Assembly (NCBI GenBank): GCA_934646865.1
Contig: CAKUEU010000022.1
Span: forward strand, 1 to 27,696
DNA length: 27,696 nucleotides
Direction: 5' to 3'
Origin: an uncultured Collinsella sp.
Lineage (GTDB): Bacteria > Actinomycetota > Coriobacteriia > Coriobacteriales > Coriobacteriaceae
The translations under genes were made by a program, and so were the position numbers. Every line of letters starts with the position of its first letter. Position 1 is the first letter of the stretch. Below the pieces are notes generated by a model. That model ran no database searches. It was not told the origin of the DNA and saw nothing but the letters and a program-made list of their open reading frames with translations. This document shows, piece after piece, positions 1 through 8,455 of the stretch.

Positions 1-297
1 GAGGCGCTCGTTGGCCCCGATGCCCTGGCAACCCTGGACCGCTACAACTTCAACTGTGGCTTTTGGGGCTCCAACGGCATCGCCGCCGAGCAGGGCTTTA
101 CGACGCCCGACATCGAGGAAGCGCAGGTCAAGCGTATCTCGATGCGTCATACCGCCAAACGCTTCGTAATTTCGGACGCCAGCAAATTTGGCATGGTGGC
201 ACCTGTCAAATTCGCGGACTTCCGCGATGCAACGATCATTACCGCGGGCGAGGTGCCCGCCAAGTACCAGTCGATGGACAACGTCATCACGGTCTAG
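1..297 (+). CDS. DeoR/GlpR-family transcriptional regulator, C-terminal part (5' end outside window)
   Basis: The first 98 codons of the window, read in frame 1 to a TAG stop, are the end of a protein that begins upstream. The segment has the look of the DeoR C-terminal sensor domain: a phenylalanine/cysteine/glycine stretch and GSNGIAAEQGFTTPD near residues 18-38, then VKRISM and ISDASKFGM. This domain resembles sugar-phosphate isomerases and in this family binds phosphorylated sugars that release an N-terminal helix-turn-helix repressor from DNA. The DNA-binding half is not visible, so target and effector cannot be read. In this family the regulator often heads a sugar-phosphate kinase or PTS operon, but nothing here tests that. 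The next gene is on the opposite strand. Confidence 0.8.
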   Translation, partial: EALVGPDALATLDRYNFNCGFWGSNGIAAEQGFTTPDIEEAQVKRISMRHTAKRFVISDASKFGMVAPVKFADFRDATIITAGEVPAKYQSMDNVITV

Positions 298-321
298 CGA
301 TAGGGGACAGGACAGAGCCAA

Positions 322-358
322 AACCACCACAAAGGTGCCTGTCCCCATTGTGGTGGTT
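322..358. terminator. Inverted repeat between convergent genes, probable terminator
   Basis: An 11-bp perfect inverted repeat (AACCACCACAA at 322-332, TTGTGGTGGTT at 348-358) with a 15-nt loop lies between the regulator stop and the end of the convergent pseudouridine synthase. The distal arm overlaps the latter's stop codon. An outer GGGGACAG (302-309) and CTGTCCCC (339-346) could form an alternative fold. Only a short T tract is present, so termination is inferred from location and symmetry. Confidence 0.5.
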
Positions 359-1016
359 AGGGCTCCCAGGGGCAGGGGGCTTCGATGTGGATGTGCTCGC
401 CGGTTACGGGGTGCGTGAAGGACACACTGTGGGCGTGGAGCATCAGGCCACAGGGGCGCGGCGTGCCATAGAGGTCGTCGCCTACCAGGGGATGATGCTC
501 GCTCGCCAGATGCACGCGGATCTGGTGCTTGCGGCCGGTGAGCAGCTCGACATCGATATACGAGCGCGTGGGCAGGCCACGGCGGCTCTTGAGGCGCTTG
601 AGCACCTTCACGCGCGTCTGGGACGGCTTGCCGCTGGCGCCGACGCGCATCTTGCGGCTGTCGTGACGGTCGCGGGCGATGGGCTTGTCGATGAGCTTCT
701 CGTTCCAGTCGATCTTGCCCTCGGCGAGCGCCAGGTAGTGCTTCTCGAAAGCGTGGTCGATGACCATCTGGTCAAAGGCGGGCTGCGTCTGCTTGTCGAG
801 CGAGAACAGCACCACGCCGGTGGTGTCGCGGTCCAGGCGGTTGAGCGGCTGCATGTCGGTCGCGGCAAAGCCGTCGCCCATCGCCAGCAGCAGGTCGCTG
901 GCGTAGTCGGTGAGCGTGCGCTCGCCGGTGCCGTCACCGTGGACGATCATGCCGGCGGGCTTATCGATGGCCATGAGCCAAGCGTCACAGTAGAGGACTT
1001 GAGGTTCTTCGTTCAC
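357..1016 (-). CDS. RluA-family pseudouridine synthase
   Basis: The 219-residue protein converts uridine to pseudouridine in rRNA or tRNA. The family's catalytic motif is visible as LNRLDRDTTGVVLFS at about residues 58-72, with Asp62 as the expected nucleophile. The later conserved block TGRKHQIRVHLA, near residue 160, is also present. There is no N-terminal S4 RNA-binding domain, and the length fits the short single-domain RluA/TruC-like subgroup, so the exact RNA position modified cannot be assigned. The gene starts 15 bp downstream of the U32-family gene on the same strand, and the two are probably co-transcribed. Confidence 0.9.
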   Translation of the reverse strand: MNEEPQVLYCDAWLMAIDKPAGMIVHGDGTGERTLTDYASDLLLAMGDGFAATDMQPLNRLDRDTTGVVLFSLDKQTQPAFDQMVIDHAFEKHYLALAEGKIDWNEKLIDKPIARDRHDSRKMRVGASGKPSQTRVKVLKRLKSRRGLPTRSYIDVELLTGRKHQIRVHLASEHHPLVGDDLYGTPRPCGLMLHAHSVSFTHPVTGEHIHIEAPCPWEP

Positions 1017-1031
1017 GTGTAAGCCTTTCGG

Positions 1032-3524
1032 TTAGCTGATTCCCACAAACATGCAGCCCGAGGTCGCCCCGCGCAGACGGGCGGCGGGCTTGCGGCCGGC
1101 CTGTGCTGCCTCGACGGCGCGGCGGACGCGGGCGACGGAGCGGCCCACCTCTTCGGCATCGAGCAGCGTGCCGTCCACCATAAGACGGCGCACGCCGGCA
1201 TCGAGCAGCTGCGGCACCTGCGGCGTGAGGTCGATGGGATAGGCGTCGTATAGGCGCGAGCGGCCGTGAATGTCGGTGCGCACGGGCATGACTTTGCCGT
1301 CGATATTCTTGAGCGAGAGCTTGCGGGCGCGCAGGCGGCAGTTGGTGCAATCGTGGATGCAGCCGTTGGCGACCTGCAGGATGCAGTGCTCGCTCGTCAT
1401 GACGCGGGGGCGTCCAAAGACGGTGATGCCCAGGGCAGCCGACGCAGCGGCTCCGAGTGTGACAATCTCGTCGAGCGTAATCTCGGGCGAGAGCCAAAAC
1501 GCGCCGGCTCCGCGCTCGGCGAGCGCCTCCATGCAGGGCGTGTTATGCACGGGCAGGCAGGAGCGAATCTCGGCCGTGGCGCCGGCCTGGGCGGCAACGG
1601 CGAGTTCGGAGATATTGCCGACGGCGACGGTGGATCCGGCATTGATCCAGGGATCGACGCGGGCATGGTCGACGGCGCGGCAGACCTCGTCGAGCACGGG
1701 TACAATGCCCCGCTCAAGCGCATCGGCGGGGGAGACCCCGGCAGCCTCGAGCACGTCGGTCGTCATGTAGATGCGCGTGGCGCCCTCGGCACGGGCGGCC
1801 TCGGCGGCCTCGAGCGAGGTGACCGTGGCGCAAATCTGCGGCTCATCGCGGTAGTGCTCGGGCATAGGGCGCGTACACTTGTTGAACGCCGGCAACTCGA
1901 GCGCCTTCGCGCGCTCCTTGTACGGCGCAAGAATGGCCTCCTCCAGCGCCTTGCAGGCAGCGGCGCGCACCTTGTGCACGGCGGAGAAGCCCATGCCGCA
2001 GCCGGCGTCGAGCGCCACATCAAAGCTCGCGGCCTCAAAGGGCGAGGATCCCATGCGGCCGACGTGTTCAACCAGGTCTGCCGCCTCGACGGCGCGGGTC
2101 TTGGCCGCCTCGACGGTAAAGCCCGTGGCGGTGGCGGTAAGCGCGGGGTTGTCGCAGCAGGTGAGCGTGACGGTAAACGGCTCGCCCAGGCGTGCCACGA
2201 TGGACACATCAACGGCGCGGCGGCGCAACACGTCGCGCTTGAGCGCGGCGCCGGCGGCGTCAATGGCACGCTGGCTGCGAATCACGCGCACACGACAGCC
2301 CTCGGGCATGCTGCGGGGCACGCGGCACTCAATGATGTCGCCCGCGGCGGCATCCTCGGCGGCGATGGTGGTCAGGAACTGGTCGAATTCGTCATCGTGG
2401 CGAAGCTCCAGCAGGTCGCCCTTGCCCACGGGCTCAAACAGCTCAATGCGGGCGATGGCGGCGCGGCGACGGCGGTCATCGGGCTTGAGACCGCGCACGT
2501 CGCGGTTGGCCAGGCGGCTGCCCAGCACCGTACCCACGATCTGGCCGCGGTTGTTGGAACGCTCGTAGCTCATCATCTCGTCGCCCGAGGTGCCGTCCTG
2601 ATAGGCGTGCGTAAAGTCGCGGTTAAAGCAGCGCTTGAGCTGGCGCTGGCGGGCGGCTTCCTCGTCCTTGGCCACGGCGGTCCCGGCTAGCATGTCGTCA
2701 ATCTCGCGACGGTACACGTCGACGATGGAGTAGACGTAATCGGGCGCCTTCATGCGGCCCTCGAGCTTGAGCGACGCGGCGCCGGCATCATACAGGCGGC
2801 GGACGAGCTGCGAGGTATTGGTGTCGCGCGGGCACAGCGCGCGCTCGCGACCGGCAGGGGAGAGCGAGCGACCGTTCTCGTCGATCAGCTCGTAGGGCAC
2901 GCGGCAGGGCTGGGCGCACATGCCGCGGTTGGCCGAACGACCCGCCATGGCAAAGCTCGAAAGCAGGCACAGGCCCGAATAGCAAAAGCAGATGGCGCCG
3001 TGGCTAAAGACCTCAAGGTCCACATCGGGCGCAGCGTCGTGAATCGTCGCAATTTCGTCGATGGAGAGCTCGCGCGAGAGGGTCACACGGTCGGCGCCCT
3101 GCTCGCGGCACCACACGGTCCCGCAGTCGTCGTGGATGTTTGCCTGGGTCGAGATATGCGTCTCGATGCCGGGCATTGTGCGCTTGACCTCAAAGAATAG
3201 GCCCCAGTCCTGGATGATAAAGGCATCGGCACCCAGCGTGGAGCAGCGATGGATGAGCTGCAGTGCATCGCCCATCTCGGACTGCTTGATGACGATATTG
3301 ACCGTGACGTAGACGCGCGAACCCGCCAGATGTGCGGCGCGGCACGCCTGCTCAAAGGTCTCGTCGGTAAAGTTGGTGGCCTTGCGGCGGGCGTTGAAGC
3401 TGCCCATGCCGCAGTAGATGGCGTCGGCGCCTGCGGCGAGTGCGGCGGCAAAGGGCTCGGGCCCTCCGGCGGGAGCCAAAAGCTCGGGTCTGCGGTTGGT
3501 GGTTCGACTGGCGGTTGCGGTCAT
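1032..3524 (-). CDS. U32-family peptidase-like protein (RlhA/TrhP-type, long form with DUF3656)
   Basis: This 830-residue protein starts with ELLAPAGGPEPFAAALAAGA, the usual opening of the U32 barrel. It contains the U32 signature from Glu171 to Cys186 (EVFSHGAICFCYSGLC), followed by Cys203 and Cys207 in GMCAQPC. In characterised relatives (RlhA, TrhP) such cysteines hold an iron-sulfur cluster, and the proteins take part in prephenate-dependent hydroxylation of rRNA or tRNA rather than proteolysis. A middle DUF3656-like region and a second barrel-like C-terminal part (with HCILQVANGCIHDCTNC near residue 720) account for the length, typical of the long form in Gram-positive anaerobes. The ATG is preceded by GAAAGGCAGG. 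Role in RNA modification is by family; the substrate is not readable. Confidence 0.85.
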   Translation of the reverse strand: MTATASRTTNRRPELLAPAGGPEPFAAALAAGADAIYCGMGSFNARRKATNFTDETFEQACRAAHLAGSRVYVTVNIVIKQSEMGDALQLIHRCSTLGADAFIIQDWGLFFEVKRTMPGIETHISTQANIHDDCGTVWCREQGADRVTLSRELSIDEIATIHDAAPDVDLEVFSHGAICFCYSGLCLLSSFAMAGRSANRGMCAQPCRVPYELIDENGRSLSPAGRERALCPRDTNTSQLVRRLYDAGAASLKLEGRMKAPDYVYSIVDVYRREIDDMLAGTAVAKDEEAARQRQLKRCFNRDFTHAYQDGTSGDEMMSYERSNNRGQIVGTVLGSRLANRDVRGLKPDDRRRRAAIARIELFEPVGKGDLLELRHDDEFDQFLTTIAAEDAAAGDIIECRVPRSMPEGCRVRVIRSQRAIDAAGAALKRDVLRRRAVDVSIVARLGEPFTVTLTCCDNPALTATATGFTVEAAKTRAVEAADLVEHVGRMGSSPFEAASFDVALDAGCGMGFSAVHKVRAAACKALEEAILAPYKERAKALELPAFNKCTRPMPEHYRDEPQICATVTSLEAAEAARAEGATRIYMTTDVLEAAGVSPADALERGIVPVLDEVCRAVDHARVDPWINAGSTVAVGNISELAVAAQAGATAEIRSCLPVHNTPCMEALAERGAGAFWLSPEITLDEIVTLGAAASAALGITVFGRPRVMTSEHCILQVANGCIHDCTNCRLRARKLSLKNIDGKVMPVRTDIHGRSRLYDAYPIDLTPQVPQLLDAGVRRLMVDGTLLDAEEVGRSVARVRRAVEAAQAGRKPAARLRGATSGCMFVGIS

Positions 3525-3755
3525 ATCCTGCCTTTCAAAATGCTCAGATACTCAAAAGTATAGTGGCGTCGTCGTGGCGGGCGAGTCCTGTGGGCCAAGC
3601 AGGACAAAGTCTTCAGCAGCCCTTGCGGGTCATGCTTAACGCCGCTGACGGAGCATGCCGTTCAGCGGCCGACAGGCGCCGTTGGGCGATAAAATATTCT
3701 CGCAACGTGATAATTATCTTGCATCAAGCAAGTAGCTCCCGTAATATCCCAATCA

Positions 3756-3803
3756 AGCGCGGTGTTCAGACCGAACTGTGCCTCCCGGTGTGAACACCGC
3801 GCT
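3756..3803 (+). promoter_or_regulatory. 13-bp inverted repeat in the ridA leader
   Basis: AGCGCGGTGTTCA (3756-3768) and TGAACACCGCGCT (3791-3803) are perfect inverted copies separated by 22 nt, ending 21 nt before the ridA ribosome binding site (AAGGAG, 3825-3830). An AT-rich stretch at about 3689-3720 could hold the promoter, which would place the repeat in the untranslated leader. It could be an operator or an RNA hairpin; there is no T run. The rest of the 311-bp gap (3525-3836) shows nothing else I recognise. Confidence 0.5.
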
Positions 3804-3836
3804 CACGCTCTCTCAACTGTTCGTAAGGAGATAAAC

Positions 3837-4214
3837 ATGAGCAAGACCGTTGTGTCTTCTGATAACGCACCCGCAGCCATCGGCCCGTATTCCCCCGGCA
3901 TCCAGACCGGCAACATGGTGTTTCTGTCCGGCCAGCTGGGCATCGACCCCGCAACCGGCAAGATGCCCGAGGGCGTTGAGGCCCAGGCCAAGCAGTCCCT
4001 CGCTAACGTCGAGGCCCTGCTGACCGCCGCCGGTGCCACGTTTGCCGATGTCGTCAAGACCACGGTCTATCTGGCCGACATCGCCGACTTCGCCGCCGTG
4101 AACGAGATCTATGCCTCCAAGTTCGAGGCTCCGTTCCCCGCGCGCAGCGCCTTCCAGGTTGCCGCCCTTCCGGCCGGCGGTCTGGTCGAGATCGAGGTCG
4201 TCGCCGCCCTCTAA
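3837..4214 (+). CDS. ridA: RidA-family reactive intermediate/imine deaminase
   Basis: The 125-residue protein has the full RidA (YjgF/YER057c/UK114) pattern: AIGPYSPGIQTGNMVFLSGQ at the start and PARSAFQVAALPAGGLVEIE at the end, including the Arg needed to bind the carboxylate of 2-aminoacrylate. The start is fixed by AAGGAG 7 bp before ATG 3837; the longer open frame begins inside a leader hairpin. RidA hydrolyses 2-aminoacrylate and related enamines to ketoacids and ammonia. PLP enzymes such as diaminopropionate ammonia-lyase, encoded at 26008-27222, release this intermediate, which makes ridA functionally relevant to the purine locus. It sits just before the regulator/permease pair. Confidence 0.93.
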   Translation: MSKTVVSSDNAPAAIGPYSPGIQTGNMVFLSGQLGIDPATGKMPEGVEAQAKQSLANVEALLTAAGATFADVVKTTVYLADIADFAAVNEIYASKFEAPFPARSAFQVAALPAGGLVEIEVVAAL

Positions 4215-4243
4215 GATGTAGGCGAAACAAGACATGACATGCA

Positions 4244-4285
4244 AAAAAGAACCCTGCAGCGCGTGCGAGCTGCAGGGTTCTTTTT
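4244..4285. terminator. Strong bidirectional intrinsic terminator
   Basis: A 17-bp perfect stem (4244-4260 with 4269-4285) encloses an 8-nt loop. The core is AGAACCCTGCAGC with its complement, with five A's on one side and five T's on the other. It lies between ridA and the convergent regulator gene, so it can end both transcripts. Confidence 0.92.
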
Positions 4286-4339
4286 GTCAAGCGAGGGGGC
4301 AAAAAAGATCCGTTTTCCTCCGTCCCCAAGGGATCGGTT

Positions 4340-4996
4340 TTAGCCTTCCTTGCGGACCTTTTGCAGGTAGCGGTAGACGCTGGGCTCCGAGATGCCCAGT
4401 GCGGTGGCGGCGCAAGCCACGGCGCCCTTGAGCATGAACACGCCGTTGCCGTTGAGGTGGCGAATGACGTCCACGCGGTCGCTCTGGCCAAGCGATGCCG
4501 TATCCAGCCCGCGCGCGGTCAGCAACTCGGCAATGCTGCGGTCGATGAGTTCCTGTGTGGACTCGGACAGGCTCTCGACCTCGATAGGGGCGGGTTCTGT
4601 ACGTGTCGGCGCCGCGTCGAAACATGCCATGAGCTGTTGCGCCATGGCGTTGATATTGCGTACGGTTGAAAGATCGGTGTTGACGCAGAGCATGCCGACG
4701 ATCTCGTCACCCTCGCGGATAAAGAACGTCGCGGACTCCAGCGTCTTGCCGCCGGCGCCGCGGCCCTCATAGCCCGTAATAAACGGCAGGTCGCGGTACT
4801 TGGGGTCGTGCATAATCTTGAGCGCCAGATCGGTAGCGGGGCCGCCGACTTTGCGGCCGCTCACGATGCCGTTGCGAATATCGATGATGGCATGGTCGAT
4901 ATCCGAGAAATCGTGCAGGACAATCTCGCTGTTCTTACCGAGTATCTGCTCCAGGAAATCGACCATCGGCAAAAAGCGACGTACGGTCTCGTTCAT
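4340..4996 (-). CDS. YheO/DauR-type transcriptional regulator (PAS-like + HTH), permease side
   Basis: The start is set by AAAGGAG a few bases before ATG 4996, giving 218 residues and excluding an upstream in-frame ATG that adds 16. The first two thirds match the YheO-like PAS domain: VDFLEQILGKNSEIVLHDFS, then IRNGIVSGRKVGG, then ATFFIREGDEIVGMLCVNTD. The last 60 residues form a helix-turn-helix of the DauR/YheO class (VIRHLNGNGVFMLKGAV, ALGISEPSVYRYLQKVRKEG). Members respond to small metabolites; DauR controls D-arginine catabolism. The gene is divergent from the purine permease and has a paralogue at 25077-25730 divergent from dpaL, so control of purine uptake is a reasonable inference. 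Confidence 0.85.
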   Translation of the reverse strand: MNETVRRFLPMVDFLEQILGKNSEIVLHDFSDIDHAIIDIRNGIVSGRKVGGPATDLALKIMHDPKYRDLPFITGYEGRGAGGKTLESATFFIREGDEIVGMLCVNTDLSTVRNINAMAQQLMACFDAAPTRTEPAPIEVESLSESTQELIDRSIAELLTARGLDTASLGQSDRVDVIRHLNGNGVFMLKGAVACAATALGISEPSVYRYLQKVRKEG

Positions 4997-5360
4997 GGGC
5001 AACTCCTTTGCGATTGAAATCGAAAAAAATTCGAAGGCGTTCATAACAATTTTTTCTCATGGTAACACGGCGCTTATCATTCCGTATATCCGCAGGTATA
5101 TCGCGTAATACTGACGAACGGTAGGAATTTGGCGGTAAACGGTCGACCAAAAGAAATGTAAGATGCTACTCAGAGCAAGCACGTTTCTGACCTGCGTAAA
5201 CGCTTAATTCCACCTGAAGAATAGTCTGATAACAAAAAATTATTATTGAGTATAAGAAAAATCTTTAATACGATATGAAACGAAGGCACAACCTCAACCA
5301 CGCACTGCGTCAAAATAGACGTCTAGATGCGAAAATTCTATTTCGAGGATTGGTGGTCAA
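4997..5360. promoter_or_regulatory. Divergent intergenic region, regulator / purine permease
   Basis: This 364-bp AT-rich gap separates the regulator and the permease. A candidate permease promoter is TTGAGT (5246-5251), 17 bp, then TACGAT (5269-5274). A nearby direct repeat of GTATATC sits around 5084-5101. I looked for the conserved core of a purine riboswitch and did not find it. No palindrome like the pair in front of dpaL was recognised. Ribosome binding for the permease is weak (GAGG at 5345 or GGTGG at 5352). Confidence 0.4.
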
Positions 5361-6755
5361 ATGGCCCAGGAGACGGTAACGAACGGCACTGAAGCCCTGT
5401 TTACTCGTGAAGGCAAGCCCCCTGTACAGGAAATGATCCCGTGTGCGCTTCAGCACGTGCTGGCATCGTTTGCCGGCATCATCACCCCCGCTGTGATTAT
5501 GGCCGGTGTCTATGGCTTCGATAGCCAGCAAAGCACCGACATCATTCAGGTCGCGCTCATTCTTTCGGCAATCGACACGGCCCTTCAGGCCTTCGCCCCC
5601 TTCCGTCGCATTGGCGGCGGCCTGCCCATCGTCATGGGCGTTTCGTTCGCGTTCCTCCCGGCCCTGCAGGCCATGGGCGCCTCGGGCTTTAGCTTTGGTG
5701 CGCTGCTGGGCGGCGAGATCGTCGGCGGCGCCGTCGCGGTCCTCTTTGGTCTTGCCTACAGCAAGATCAAGTGGCTGTTCCCGCCCGTCGTGACCGGTAC
5801 GGTCATCTTCTCCATTGGCGTTTCGCTGTATCCCACGGCCGTCAAGTACATGGCCGGTGGCATGGGTACGCCGCTGTGGGGCACCCCGCAGGCCTGGTGC
5901 GTCGCTCTGATCACCTTCGCCGTGGTCTTCGCCCTCGCCAACTTTGGCAAGGGCACACTCAAGCTGGGTTCCGTGTTCTTTGGCATGATCGTCGGCATGA
6001 TCGTCTCAATTCCCTTTGGCATGATCGACTTCTCCAGCGTCGCCACCGCCCAGGTCTTCGCCCTTCCCAAGCTCATGCCCTATGCGCTCGAGTTTGATCC
6101 CGAGGTCTGCATTACCCTCGCTGTCGTGTTCCCCATGGTCGCCATCCAGGTCATCGGCGATGTGTCCGCAGCCTGCCTGGGCTCCATCGACCGTATGCCG
6201 ACCGAGCGCGAGCTCTCCGGCGCCATCGTCTCCCAGGGCCTCACCTCTATGGTCGGCGGCTTCCTCGGCGGCCTTCCCACGAGCGCCCTTGGCCAGAACG
6301 TGGGCATCATCTGCTCCAACAAGGTCGTCAACAAGTGGGTCTTTGTGATCATCGCGGCCGTCTTTGCCATCGCCGGTCTGTTCCCGCAGCTCTCTGCCGT
6401 GCTCTCCGCAATCCCGCAGCCCGTCATCGGCGGCGCTACCGTCGGCGTCTTTGGCACCATCACCATGAATGGTGTGCGCATGTTCACCCGCGAGGGCCTC
6501 ACGCAGCGCACCACCACCATCGTCGGTACCTCGGTCGTCTTTGGCCTGGGCATCTGGATGGCCAGCGGCTGCCTCGCCGGCGAGGGCATGCCCGCCTGGG
6601 TGTCCACCGTCATCGGCTCCAACGCCGTGACCCCCACTGCCATCATGGCCATCGTGCTTAACCTGATCCTTCCGCAGACGCCGGTCGTGGCTCAGCACAT
6701 CGATGCCGCCAAGGATGCTGCCGTGGATCTGGTCTTGCCCGAGAGCAAGAAGTAA
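5361..6755 (+). CDS. NCS2-family purine (xanthine/urate) permease
   Basis: The 464-residue protein is hydrophobic, with the 12-14 membrane segments expected of the nucleobase-ascorbate transporter family. Visible marks are the QH pair at residues 31-32 in the first segment, the half-helix region GGGLPIVMGVSFAFLPAL near 85-102, GDVSAACLGSIDRMPTEREL in segment 8, and the family signature beginning at Gln312-Asn313 (GQNVGIICSNK). Transport would be proton-coupled purine uptake. It opens a run of same-strand genes (ssnA, ygfK, polyferredoxin, xdhD), which points to urate or xanthine rather than uracil as substrate. Odd feature: the normally conserved segment-8 glutamate is Gln263. Confidence 0.88.
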   Translation: MAQETVTNGTEALFTREGKPPVQEMIPCALQHVLASFAGIITPAVIMAGVYGFDSQQSTDIIQVALILSAIDTALQAFAPFRRIGGGLPIVMGVSFAFLPALQAMGASGFSFGALLGGEIVGGAVAVLFGLAYSKIKWLFPPVVTGTVIFSIGVSLYPTAVKYMAGGMGTPLWGTPQAWCVALITFAVVFALANFGKGTLKLGSVFFGMIVGMIVSIPFGMIDFSSVATAQVFALPKLMPYALEFDPEVCITLAVVFPMVAIQVIGDVSAACLGSIDRMPTERELSGAIVSQGLTSMVGGFLGGLPTSALGQNVGIICSNKVVNKWVFVIIAAVFAIAGLFPQLSAVLSAIPQPVIGGATVGVFGTITMNGVRMFTREGLTQRTTTIVGTSVVFGLGIWMASGCLAGEGMPAWVSTVIGSNAVTPTAIMAIVLNLILPQTPVVAQHIDAAKDAAVDLVLPESKK

Positions 6756-6771
6756 CCAATTCGGTGCTATT

Positions 6772-6803
6772 CGTCGGCGGACGTATCGCCTCGTCCGCCG
6801 ACG
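6772..6803 (+). repeat. GC-rich intercistronic hairpin downstream of permease
   Basis: CGTCGGCGGACG (6772-6783) and CGTCCGCCGACG (6792-6803) form a 12-bp perfect stem with an 8-nt loop, starting 16 bp after the permease stop. There is no T tract, so it may be a leaky terminator or an mRNA-stabilising hairpin between permease and ssnA. The remaining 148 bp to ssnA show no gene. Confidence 0.6.
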
Positions 6804-6951
6804 TCACGCGGCGTCAAGCCGCACTTCAAAGGGCTTGTCCCTTTGGTGAAGCGTTGACGGGAGAGGGCCCGTTTCCGGTGTAGGCCGGCGCTTCGCACTT
6901 CCGCCATGTCAGAGGTGTCAAACCCCGCCCCTGATGTTGAAGGGAGCATTC

Positions 6952-8307
6952 ATGCTTCTGGTTGCTAACGGTTCCGTCTTTACCCGCAACGCTCAGGCCC
7001 CGTTCATTCCAAACGGTGCGGTCGCCATTGACGGAGATACGATCGTCGAAGTGGGCCCCGAGTGCGAGCTCAAGGCCAAGTACCCGGATGCCGAGTACGT
7101 CGACGCCCAGGGCAACCTCATCATGCCCGGACTCATCAACTGCCACACCCACATCTACTCGGGTCTGGCTCGCGGCCTTGCCATTAAGGGCTGCAACCCC
7201 ACCAACTTCCTGGAGAATCTTGAGCAGCAGTGGTGGAAGATCGACGACAATCTGACGCTCGATGGCACCAAGGCCAGCGCCTATGCCACGATCCTGGATT
7301 CCATCCGCGACGGCGTCACCACGATCTTCGATCACCACGCGAGCTTCTGCGAGATCCCGGGCAGTCTCTTTACCATTAAGGACGCCGCTCAGGAGCTGGG
7401 CATGCGTTCTTGCTTGTGCTACGAGGTCTCCGACCGCCGCGGCCAGGAAAAGTGCGACCAGGCAATTGCCGAGAACGCCGAGTTTGCCCAGTGGGCCGCC
7501 AAGGAGCGTCGCGATAACGACAACCACATGATCGCTGCCATGTTTGGCGGCCATGCTACCTTTACGCTGTCGGACGAGACCATGGACAAGATGGCCGAGG
7601 CCAACAACGGCCTGACCGGCTTCCACATCCATGTGTGCGAGGGCATGAATGACGTGTGGGACTCCCGCCTCAACCGCGGTGGCATCAGCCCCGTCGAGCG
7701 CCTGCTGCAGCACAACCTGCTGGGTCCCGACACCATGCTCGGCCACTGCATCCACGTGACGCCCGCCGAGATGGATATCGTCAAGGAGTCCGGCACCTGG
7801 CTCGTTAACAACCCCGAATCCAATATGGGCAACGCCGTGGGCTGCGCTCCCGTGCTCGAGTTCTTCCGCCGTGGCATCCCCGTGTGCATGGGCACCGACG
7901 CCTACACCCACGATATGCTCGAGAGCCTTAAGGTCTTCCTGATCATTCAGCGCCACAACGCCGCCATGCCCAACGTGGGCTGGTGCGAGGCCATGACCAT
8001 GCTGTTCGAGAACAACGCCAAGATGGCGAACAAGTACTTCGATCGCAAGCTCGGCGTGCTCGAGGCCGGCGCTGCCGCCGACGTCATCGTCATGGACTAC
8101 AAGCCCTTTACGCCGCTGAGCGAGGAGAACATCGACGGTCACATGCTCTTTGGCATGATGGGCAAAAACTGCCGCACCACCATCATCAACGGCAAGGTCC
8201 TGTACAAGGATCGCGAGTTCGTCGGTATCGACGAGGATAAGATCAACGCGTGGACCATGGCCGAGTCTAAGAAGCTCTGGGGCACGCTCAACGAGCGCAC
8301 CTACTAA
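6952..8307 (+). CDS. ssnA: SsnA-type amidohydrolase of the purine degradation locus
   Basis: AAGGGAG (6940-6946) precedes ATG 6952, giving 451 residues; an in-frame ATG six codons upstream lies before the ribosome site. The protein is a metal-dependent amidohydrolase barrel: HxH at His65/His67 (INCHTHIYSGLARGL), HIHVCE at His225/His227, LGHCIHV at His265/His268, and CMGTDAYTHDM with Asp316. It matches the SsnA group that travels with ygfK, ygeY, ygeX and xdhD in selenium-linked molybdenum hydroxylase loci. Its likely task is hydrolytic deamination or ring opening of a purine-derived compound; the exact reaction is not readable. The length is close to E. coli SsnA. Confidence 0.9.
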   Translation: MLLVANGSVFTRNAQAPFIPNGAVAIDGDTIVEVGPECELKAKYPDAEYVDAQGNLIMPGLINCHTHIYSGLARGLAIKGCNPTNFLENLEQQWWKIDDNLTLDGTKASAYATILDSIRDGVTTIFDHHASFCEIPGSLFTIKDAAQELGMRSCLCYEVSDRRGQEKCDQAIAENAEFAQWAAKERRDNDNHMIAAMFGGHATFTLSDETMDKMAEANNGLTGFHIHVCEGMNDVWDSRLNRGGISPVERLLQHNLLGPDTMLGHCIHVTPAEMDIVKESGTWLVNNPESNMGNAVGCAPVLEFFRRGIPVCMGTDAYTHDMLESLKVFLIIQRHNAAMPNVGWCEAMTMLFENNAKMANKYFDRKLGVLEAGAAADVIVMDYKPFTPLSEENIDGHMLFGMMGKNCRTTIINGKVLYKDREFVGIDEDKINAWTMAESKKLWGTLNERTY

Positions 8308-8322
8308 TTCACAAGTAGATTC

Positions 8323-8358
8323 ACGCGCGTCGGATGTTTCATCACATTCGACGCGCGT
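8323..8358 (+). repeat. Intercistronic hairpin between ssnA and ygfK
   Basis: ACGCGCGTCGGATG (8323-8336) and CATTCGACGCGCGT (8345-8358) form a 14-bp stem with one G-T pair and an 8-nt loop, located 16 bp after the ssnA stop. Like the hairpin at 6772 it has no T tract, so read-through into ygfK with an altered level of expression is plausible. Confidence 0.55.
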
Positions 8359-8455
8359 AGAGGCGGCCTCCGCGGGGTCGCCGGCGCTGTGCTAGCGCTA
8401 CACCGTATTTCGCCCGCCGCGCGGTCTCGCCGGGCGTTACAGAGAGGAGCTCATT

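Noticed and set aside
4997..5360. Purine riboswitch upstream of the permease
   Set aside because: Looked for the conserved loops and junction of the purine aptamer and did not find them in the leader.
6826..8142. Minus-strand open frame opposite ssnA
   Set aside because: Antisense shadow; the plus strand encodes a protein with complete amidohydrolase metal ligands.
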